The position numbers and the translations under genes are program-made. Shown here one piece after another: positions 1-4,993 of a DNA stretch of 6,899 bases. Source of the stretch: an uncultured Pseudomonadota bacterium (GTDB taxonomy: Bacteria > Bdellovibrionota_B > Oligoflexia > Oligoflexales > CAILAO01); assembly GCA_903832105.1 (NCBI GenBank), contig CAILAO010000860.1:1-6899 (forward strand). The letters run 5' to 3'. The notes under the pieces are model-generated. The model saw only the letters and a list, made by a program, of their open reading frames with translations, ran no database searches and was not told the origin of the DNA. The first letter of the stretch is position 1. Every line of letters begins with the position of its first letter.

Positions 1-302
1 TAAGCCGACTTCACTGGAATTTCTTTGTCCTCAGACCATCTGGTCAGTTCGACTCCCAAACGGCCGAGCTTATTTTCAACAGCTTCATTGACATCAACCC
101 CAAGAACAAGCTGGACACCACCTTGCAGATCCAAGCCCAAGTTCACATGTGATGTGAACGGAAACCAGGACGGCAACTTCTTTTTCAACGCTGCGGGATC
201 TGTCCTCTGATCCGGTGGAAGGGTGAAATAAAGAATCGAAGGAACACTACCAACGAGACCAAACACGATCAGCAATGACACAAAAATAATTCGAGCGCGC
301 AT
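1..302 (-). CDS. secD: Protein translocase subunit SecD, N-terminal part (cut by window start)
   Basis: The first 100 codons are visible and the rest lies beyond the left edge. SecD is an inner-membrane RND-type partner of SecYEG; with SecF it uses the proton motive force to help draw exported proteins across the membrane. The sequence shows a short basic start (MRAR), a hydrophobic first membrane segment at about residues 5-26, then a periplasmic stretch with NLGLDLQGGVQLVLGVDV at 54-71. This is the SecD hallmark (LGLDLQGG followed by a hydrophobic strand ending in D). The ATG at 302-300 has a good ribosome site, GAGGAA, 8 bases upstream (311-316). Upstream lies trmH rather than the frequent neighbour yajC. 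Whether this is a separate SecD or a SecDF fusion cannot be judged from the fragment. The family call is firm. Confidence 0.93.
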   Translation of the reverse strand, partial: MRARIIFVSLLIVFGLVGSVPSILYFTLPPDQRTDPAALKKKLPSWFPFTSHVNLGLDLQGGVQLVLGVDVNEAVENKLGRLGVELTRWSEDKEIPVKSA

Positions 303-398
303 CTTTTCACTTCCTCAATTCACAAAAAAAGACAATAAAAATTTACTCTTTTAACACAATAACCCATTATCCCTTTTAAACTTTTTTAACAACACGCG
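303..398 (-). promoter_or_regulatory. AT-rich leader between trmH and secD, possible secD promoter
   Basis: This 96-base gap is strikingly AT-rich compared with the genes on either side. On the minus strand it contains GATAAT (371-366), a 5/6 match to a sigma70 -10 box, with TTGTTA (392-387) 15 bases upstream as a poor, closely spaced -35 candidate. A TTGACG also overlaps the trmH stop but sits too far from that -10. The secD ribosome site is at 316-311. I see no stable GC-rich hairpin followed by a T run, so no terminator for trmH is evident. The promoter call rests on base composition and a weak box match only. Confidence 0.3.
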
Positions 399-1100
399 TC
401 AAAACATTTTTTCCTTTTTTGACACGCTCCTGTAGATAAGATCCCACCCCTCAAGGTGTTCACAGACCCATCCACTGAGAAGAGCTTCCCGATCATCTGC
501 CTTTAAATAATAACGATCCTCCGGAATCTCTTCCTTCGCTCTCCTAGTTAACTCGTACAAGGTCACGGCATTGCTCACGGAAATGTTGAGGCTTTCGACG
601 AAACCCACCATGGGAATGGTAAAGAAAAAATCGCAATGCTTTTTCCATTCAGAATGAACCCCTTCATGCTCATTCCCAAACAAGATGGCTAGCGGCTCCT
701 CCAATTTAACCTTTGACAAGAGAACGGCCCCCTCCTCACACGGCATGCCAGCCGCGATACGATATCCCAGGGCACGGAGATTCTGTGCACAGGCCTCGAT
801 TGTGCTGTATTTATTGATAGAAAGCCACTTTGAGACCCCACGTGCCACTGACGAAGGGCAAAACTTCTCCTTTAAACAAACGACATCAACATCCTGAATA
901 CCAAAAGCTTCTGCAGATCTTAAACAAGCCGACACGTTATGTGGATGATGAATATCTTGGACGACAAGCCTGAGATGACGTGTCCTTAGATGAGCCACGC
1001 GTTCTAACTTCTGCCGACGAGAATCCGAAAGATACCCCCCGAGAAGCCTCCAGGCATCTGATGGATACCGAATGGTCTCACACACCGAGGGTATCCTCAT
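399..1100 (-). CDS. trmH: tRNA (guanosine-2'-O-)-methyltransferase, SPOUT/TrmH family
   Basis: The 233-residue protein is close in length to E. coli TrmH. The family transfers a methyl group from S-adenosylmethionine to the ribose 2'-OH of G18 in the tRNA D-loop, working as a dimer with a trefoil-knot fold. All three SpoU motifs are present: motif 1 HHPHNVSACLRSAEAFG (51-67), motif 2 LAILFGNEHEGV (137-148) and motif 3 IPMVGFVESLNISVSNAV (162-179). N55, R61, E144, S170 and N172 match, with a constant offset of 20, the catalytic and binding residues I recall for Thermus TrmH (N35, R41, E124, S150, N152). A C-terminal helical tail (about 185-233) also fits TrmH better than the RlmB group. The start overlaps the upstream gene by 23 bases. 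A GTG at 1085-1083 has a better ribosome site (AGGA, 8 bases upstream) and would remove five residues. RlmB or TrmL activity is a less likely alternative. Confidence 0.88.
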   Translation of the reverse strand: MRIPSVCETIRYPSDAWRLLGGYLSDSRRQKLERVAHLRTRHLRLVVQDIHHPHNVSACLRSAEAFGIQDVDVVCLKEKFCPSSVARGVSKWLSINKYSTIEACAQNLRALGYRIAAGMPCEEGAVLLSKVKLEEPLAILFGNEHEGVHSEWKKHCDFFFTIPMVGFVESLNISVSNAVTLYELTRRAKEEIPEDRYYLKADDREALLSGWVCEHLEGWDLIYRSVSKKEKMF

Positions 1101-1998
1101 GCTCGCTATGAGAAATCGCAGCCGTCATTTCAGGAGACATCTCTTCAGGTGTTTTTTCGGAAACCACAAATTCGTCTCCGACCAGCTGCGTCCCCACGGC
1201 TGAAAGAGCGCCACCAACGAGAGGTCCGAGAGCCTCAGGAATGTCTTGCTTGCCAGCTTGCTTCCCCTGAGATATGTGTTCTAGAATCCACACTGACAGC
1301 TTCCTAAGGGCAACCTCCCAATTTTTATTACGCTCTTCCGCCATCTCGCGGAGACCTTTCATGCCAAGATAAAGTCTCTCATATTGAGCGAGTCTTCTCT
1401 TGTCTTTTCTCACAGCCTCGGGGTCAACTTCCTTGAACTTCTGTTCTAAGTGCAGCTTTTCAGACTCGATCCTGCCGCGAATCTTCTCGATCTCGCGACA
1501 TTTTTCCTCCCACTCTCGCGCCTTGTTAGTCGCATCCCGCAGTTCTTGAGCCGTTTTTGCTTTAGTATCTTGCTCGCTTGCTGAAAAGCGGAGCTCGACA
1601 TCTTTCTTCTGCCTCTCGGCATCACGAAGCTGCGAGGTCAATGCCGTGACCTGCGCAGAAAGATGTTCTTTCGCGCTTTCCATCTTATCCTGCATACCCG
1701 CAAGTTCTTGCTCTTTGGCATCAATTTGTTCAGAAAGCGTTGCATTTCTCGTGCGCGTTGCTTCTAGTGATTTCTCCAAACGTTGGAGACTTTCATTTCT
1801 TTGCGTCAACTGTTCATTCGCTTTATTCAAAAGCGCGTCAAGATGGCTTGCTTTAAGCCTCATCTCCTCAAATTTGTTGCTTGCTTCAAGGTACATCTCC
1901 TGCGCACCAATCATTTTACGCCACATAAAAAAGGTCACAATAAGGACCGCAATGGCTACTAAATACCCCATAATCTGTAGTAATTCTGGCATTGACAT
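1078..1998 (-). CDS. Membrane-anchored coiled-coil protein of unknown function
   Basis: I do not recognise this 306-residue protein. It starts with one hydrophobic segment (about 8-27, ending FFMWRK). The basic residues just after it predict the bulk faces the cytoplasm. A long, highly charged helical region (about 35-225), rich in E, K, Q, R and A with heptad-like leucines, looks like a near-continuous coiled coil. A conserved-looking break VDPEAVRKDKRRLAQYERLY (191-210) leads to a small C-terminal part with a Gly/Ala/Val stretch (about 258-274) and an acidic, proline-bearing tail. The layout of N-terminal anchor plus coiled coil recalls RmuC, but the RmuC nuclease domain is absent. The ATG at 1998 has CGGAG (2010-2006) 7 bases upstream, better placed than for the second ATG at 1992. 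It lies 82 bases after yebC and overlaps trmH, so it is probably co-transcribed. A scaffold or envelope role is only a guess. Confidence 0.8.
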   Translation of the reverse strand: MSMPELLQIMGYLVAIAVLIVTFFMWRKMIGAQEMYLEASNKFEEMRLKASHLDALLNKANEQLTQRNESLQRLEKSLEATRTRNATLSEQIDAKEQELAGMQDKMESAKEHLSAQVTALTSQLRDAERQKKDVELRFSASEQDTKAKTAQELRDATNKAREWEEKCREIEKIRGRIESEKLHLEQKFKEVDPEAVRKDKRRLAQYERLYLGMKGLREMAEERNKNWEVALRKLSVWILEHISQGKQAGKQDIPEALGPLVGGALSAVGTQLVGDEFVVSEKTPEEMSPEMTAAISHSEHEDTLGV

Positions 1999-2080
1999 AG
2001 TAAAACTCCGCTATAGTTGATAGTGATTCGATATATTAGGTTGAGATTGCATCGTCGCCTCGCTCCTCCTTCTCTTACGC

Positions 2081-2812
2081 TTATTGATCCGGAAACGATG
2101 CGTTATGATAAACATTCTGCACATCGTCATTATCTTCAAGAAGATCAACCATCTTGTTCAGTGATTCCGACTGTCTCGAACTCATCTCTATGTAATTCTC
2201 AGGGATACGCGTAAGTTCCGCAACCTCCGTTGGAATCTTCTTAGCGTCAATAGCGTCCTTGAGTGACGAGAATGATTCAACAGGACATGTAATCTCATAA
2301 ACTTCCGCTTCTTCTTTTACGTCCTCAGCATCATGTTCCATTGCGATTTCAAGTAGAGCATCGTAATCTGGAACATTCTTCCTGGAAATAATCAAAAGTC
2401 CCTTTTTCTTGAACATCCAACTCACCGATCCATCAGTTCCCAGATTCCCGCCAAACCTTGTAAGCGCATGCCGAACATCGCTCACCGTTCGAGTAGGGTT
2501 GTCTGTTAAGCACTCAACAACAACAGCAACCCCTCCAGTAGCATAACCTTCATAGGTTTTCTCGGAGTATACGATGTCGCCGGCGCCACCAATACCTCGC
2601 TTAATCGCGCGATCAATATTGTCGCGAGGCATGTTGGACGCTCTCGCTTTCATGAGAGCTGCCCTTAACCTTGGGTTCGCTTCGGGATCTGTCCCCGAAG
2701 CCTTGACAGCGACTGAGATCTCCTTTCCAATCTTCGTAAAAACCTTGCCTCGCCTTGCGTCCTGAGCACCCTTCCTGTGTTGGATGTTTTTCCATTTACT
2801 ATGGCCTGACAT
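2081..2812 (-). CDS. yebC: YebC/PmpR family protein
   Basis: The full-length protein has 243 residues, the usual YebC size. The N-terminus has the family signature GHSKWKNIQHRKGAQD (3-18). It is followed by the conserved NMPRDNIDRAIKRG (60-73), EGYATGGVAVVVECLTDN (88-105) and the stretch 109-134 with GGNLGTDGSVSWMF, so the three-domain layout is complete. Members were first described as DNA-binding transcriptional regulators (PmpR). Related proteins, including mitochondrial TACO1, are linked to translation, notably relief of ribosome pausing at difficult sequences such as proline runs. Which role applies here is not visible. The ATG at 2812-2810 is preceded by a strong GGAGG (2822-2818) with 5 bases between. 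It follows the amn-like gene by 44 bases and precedes the coiled-coil gene by 82. In many proteobacteria yebC sits next to ruvC; that neighbour is not here. Confidence 0.96.
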   Translation of the reverse strand: MSGHSKWKNIQHRKGAQDARRGKVFTKIGKEISVAVKASGTDPEANPRLRAALMKARASNMPRDNIDRAIKRGIGGAGDIVYSEKTYEGYATGGVAVVVECLTDNPTRTVSDVRHALTRFGGNLGTDGSVSWMFKKKGLLIISRKNVPDYDALLEIAMEHDAEDVKEEAEVYEITCPVESFSSLKDAIDAKKIPTEVAELTRIPENYIEMSSRQSESLNKMVDLLEDNDDVQNVYHNASFPDQ

Positions 2813-2856
2813 AAAAACCTCCGAAATAAATAAATCTATTGATAGATATATCTAAT
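2813..2856 (-). promoter_or_regulatory. amn-yebC gap with yebC ribosome site and a 12-base palindrome
   Basis: The 44-base gap holds the strong yebC Shine-Dalgarno site GGAGG (2822-2818). Just after the amn-like stop it holds a perfect 12-base palindrome, TAGATATATCTA (2843-2854). The palindrome is all A/T apart from one G-C pair per arm and has no T run after it on the minus strand, so it is a poor terminator. It could be an operator half-site arrangement or simply AT-rich spacer. No convincing -35/-10 pair is visible. Confidence 0.35.
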
Positions 2857-3630
2857 CTAGTATCGAAAATGCTTAATGGTTTCACCCTCTGCTCCTATCT
2901 GCGTCATCGCATTGATGCCAATATCCAAATGCAATTCCAGATACTTCTCGGTCACCCGTTTGTCCATGGCCTCCGTCTTGACTCCCTCAGGAGTCATGGG
3001 AATGTCAGACACGAGAAGGAGCGCTCCCCTTGGAATTCCATTAACAAACCCGACGACAAAAATCGTCGCAGTTTCCATATCAATGCCGATCGCCTGAAAC
3101 TTTCGAAGCTTCTGCTTAAACGCAGTATCGTGCTCCCACACCCGCCGATTTGTCGTATACACTACGCCAGTTCTGTAATCCATACCCGATTCGACAATCT
3201 TTTCGGAAACAAACTTGTGGAGCTTAAACGATGGTAGTGCCGGAAGATCGTGTGGGGCATAGTCATCGGAGGTTCCCTCACCTCGGATCGCCGCTGTTGG
3301 TAAAATAAAATGCCCGATCTCGGTCGAATGCTTGAGACCGCCGCATTTTCCGAGAAAAAGCACCCCTTTCGGTGTAACCGCAGAAATCAAATCCATAATT
3401 GTTGCAGCATTCGAGGAGCCCATGCCAAAATTCACCATGGTCAACCCATCTTTATTTGTAGCGGTCTGCATGGGGCGACCGATGCCTTTGATCGTGACCT
3501 TAAAGCGATCTGCAAAACGTTCTAAATAGTTGTAAAAGTTGGTTAAAAGTATATACTCACCAAACTCTTCCAACGATGTTGCAGTATATCGAGGAAGCCA
3601 ATTCGCAACGATCTCGCTCTTTGTTAACAT
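2857..3630 (-). CDS. amn: AMP nucleosidase-like protein, short form (phosphorylase superfamily)
   Basis: From the ATG at 3630 the protein has 257 residues, matching the roughly 258-residue short AMP nucleosidase-like family. E. coli Amn is about 484 residues and carries an extra N-terminal regulatory domain that is missing here. The expected reaction is AMP + H2O to adenine + ribose 5-phosphate in purine salvage. Visible motifs of the purine nucleoside phosphorylase fold are FGMGSSNA (68-75), LFLGKCGGL (91-99), RGEGTSDDY (116-124), AIDMETATIF-like GIDMETATIF (182-191) with the ME pair at 185-186, and LLLVSDIPM (204-212), whose D209 fits the catalytic Asp. The reading frame stays open to a TTG at 3699, but the family starts at LTKSEIVANWLPRY, and GGAAAG (3645-3640) lies 9 bases before the ATG, so I chose 3630. 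It is the first gene of the minus-strand string. True substrate specificity (AMP or another nucleoside/nucleotide) is not shown by sequence. Confidence 0.88.
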   Translation of the reverse strand: MLTKSEIVANWLPRYTATSLEEFGEYILLTNFYNYLERFADRFKVTIKGIGRPMQTATNKDGLTMVNFGMGSSNAATIMDLISAVTPKGVLFLGKCGGLKHSTEIGHFILPTAAIRGEGTSDDYAPHDLPALPSFKLHKFVSEKIVESGMDYRTGVVYTTNRRVWEHDTAFKQKLRKFQAIGIDMETATIFVVGFVNGIPRGALLLVSDIPMTPEGVKTEAMDKRVTEKYLELHLDIGINAMTQIGAEGETIKHFRY

Positions 3631-3766
3631 AGGACACGACTTTCCGGGTTCAGCTACATACTTACATTCATTAAACAAGGCTAATATGAGAGCATACAAA
3701 AATCAACTAACTCCTGCCAGTCAAAACTCTTTTTTTTATTGGTTTTTATTGGTAATCTTAGAGCAA
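3631..3766. promoter_or_regulatory. Divergent intergenic region between amn-like and SGNH hydrolase genes
   Basis: This 136-base region must carry the leaders and probably the promoters of both strands. On the plus strand TAATAT (3682-3687) is a loose -10 candidate. If real, transcription would begin after the upstream ATG at 3686 and favour the start at 3767. On the minus strand TTGACT (3725-3720) resembles a -35 box, but no good -10 lies at 16-18 bases. The amn-like ribosome site GGAAAG is at 3645-3640. The region also holds an 8-T tract and a tandem repeat. The existence of promoters here follows from the divergent layout; the individual boxes are weak. Confidence 0.4.
3733..3752. repeat. 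Tandem 10-base repeat next to an 8-T tract
   Basis: The unit TTTTTATTGG occurs twice in a row (3733-3742 and 3743-3752). The first copy is embedded in a run of eight T (3730-3737). It lies 14 bases before the chosen start of the SGNH hydrolase gene. Such tracts can slip during replication and alter spacing, but with two copies only this may be chance. Confidence 0.6.
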
Positions 3767-4978
3767 ATGCCAAAGCCGACGTCCAGGAAACACATTCGGT
3801 ATTTCTGCCTTTCATGTCTTACGACCACTGGAATGATTGGGTTATTCTGCTCCACCCCCGCCAGGGCATCTGATAGCAGCTTACCCCTCCTGGACCCCAA
3901 TCGTACCATAGCAATCTTGGGTGACAGCCTTGCGACCGGTGGAGGTAGCGACCCTGCGCTAAAGCCTGATTTTAGTTCGCTCTGGAATATCATGAGTGGC
4001 AAAGACTCGCTCTCTCAATCAGCCACTAAATCGCCTACTAGTCCCACCCAAGAGGCCCTCAAGGTCGAACGCCTCTGGCCAGGCCCTCGCGAGTTTCTTA
4101 GCCCCATTGATTGGGCTGTCAAGCACCTCTGGCAAGGATTCGCACGGCTTTTACTTGATACGGAAGAAAATTCGTGGGGTTTTATCACTAGCCAAACTCT
4201 TCTAACGCGCCAAAATAAGGATCATTCGGGAACCCTTTTAATCGCCGCTGAAAACGGGGCGAAGGCGGCCAGCGGAATCAGGCAAATGGATCGACTCCTC
4301 GATCGACTGGGGAATCGGCTTCCCGCCACGACTTTTGTGTTATTTACAGGAAATGACTTATGCGCTCCAATGCAGCCTTTAATGACGACCCCCAGTGCAT
4401 TTGAAGACAATTTAAAAGACCTGTTTTCCTATACTTTACGAAATGCAAAACCACTAGGAGCTTCATCTGAGGTGGTTCTTCTGTCATACCTGGGAGTTCT
4501 CCAACTGATCACGTCTCCAGCACTGCTCGACAAAAAAATAACAATCCCCGCGTCAGCCAATTTTCCTGAGGAAACACTGACCTGTAAACAGTTTCGCGAT
4601 ACCAACCGCAAGGCCGCGCCTAAATCAACATCTTCGCAAGAGACTGATCTTCCTCCCGAACTTTATTATCTCTCGCATGTTTTGTCCTTTAATCCTGCAC
4701 TCTATTGCCCGTCACTTTTCATCGAGCCTCTGCAAAATGAACAAGCTGTTACCAATGTTGCAAATCGTATCCGAGCTTTCCGAGAAGCTGAAGCTAACGC
4801 TGTGACATATGCTAATGAGCTCAAAAAAAAATCTTACCCGAATCTCCCGTTTTCATTTCGTCATATTCGAGAAACAGCTAATGTCACCTTTGAACCTGAT
4901 GATATCGCGAACGACTGTTTTCACCTTTCACGCCAAGGTCAGCAGAAAATTGCTGACGCCGTTTTGAAACAGTTTTAG
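3767..4978 (+). CDS. Secreted SGNH/GDSL hydrolase, phospholipase B-like
   Basis: The 403-residue protein opens with a Sec signal peptide: basic MPKPTSRKHIR, a hydrophobic core (about 12-27) and cleavage probably after PARA (31-34). It should therefore be periplasmic or released. The SGNH blocks follow in order: ILGDSLATGG (50-59) with nucleophile S54, a block II-like ENGAKAASG (162-170) with G164, block III LFTGNDLC (192-199) with N196, and block V NDCFHLSRQGQQKIAD (382-397) with D383 and H386. The wording GNDLC and DCFHLS resembles animal and fungal-type phospholipase B (PLB1) more than short bacterial TesA-like esterases. Hydrolysis of a lipid or other ester is expected; the substrate is unknown. 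Mature cysteines C199, C273, C314 and C384 could form disulfides. The frame is open back to 3539, but that part overlaps the amn-like gene. An ATG at 3686 with AAGG upstream is an alternative that would put a second hydrophobic stretch before the signal peptide. The ribosome site at 3767 is weak. Confidence 0.85.
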   Translation: MPKPTSRKHIRYFCLSCLTTTGMIGLFCSTPARASDSSLPLLDPNRTIAILGDSLATGGGSDPALKPDFSSLWNIMSGKDSLSQSATKSPTSPTQEALKVERLWPGPREFLSPIDWAVKHLWQGFARLLLDTEENSWGFITSQTLLTRQNKDHSGTLLIAAENGAKAASGIRQMDRLLDRLGNRLPATTFVLFTGNDLCAPMQPLMTTPSAFEDNLKDLFSYTLRNAKPLGASSEVVLLSYLGVLQLITSPALLDKKITIPASANFPEETLTCKQFRDTNRKAAPKSTSSQETDLPPELYYLSHVLSFNPALYCPSLFIEPLQNEQAVTNVANRIRAFREAEANAVTYANELKKKSYPNLPFSFRHIRETANVTFEPDDIANDCFHLSRQGQQKIADAVLKQF

Positions 4979-4993
4979 TGCGAGTGGTGCCCC

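Noticed and set aside
1078..1998. RmuC assignment for the coiled-coil protein
   Set aside because: The N-terminal anchor and coiled coil fit, but the protein ends where the RmuC nuclease domain should be and no PD-(D/E)xK-like motif is seen.
1646..2020. Plus-strand open frame of 124 codons
   Set aside because: It is antisense to the coiled-coil gene. Its Ser/Leu/Cys-rich composition is what the complement of an E/K/R/A-rich helix gives.
1999..2080. Promoter or terminator in the gap between yebC and the coiled-coil gene
   Set aside because: Apart from the CGGAG ribosome site at 2010-2006, I find neither a paired -35/-10 with normal spacing nor a GC hairpin followed by T.
2017..2214. Plus-strand open frame of 65 codons across the yebC 3' end
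   Set aside because: It is antisense to the firm yebC frame, has no ribosome site of note and no recognisable content.
3631..3699. Upstream extension of the amn-like protein to a TTG start
   Set aside because: The added 23 residues have no counterpart in the family as I know it, and the ATG at 3630 has a usable ribosome site and matches the usual length.
3539..3766. N-terminal extension of the SGNH hydrolase back to 3539
   Set aside because: The extra 76 codons overlap the 5' end of the amn-like gene on the other strand, and the extension would bury the clear signal peptide that begins at 3767.
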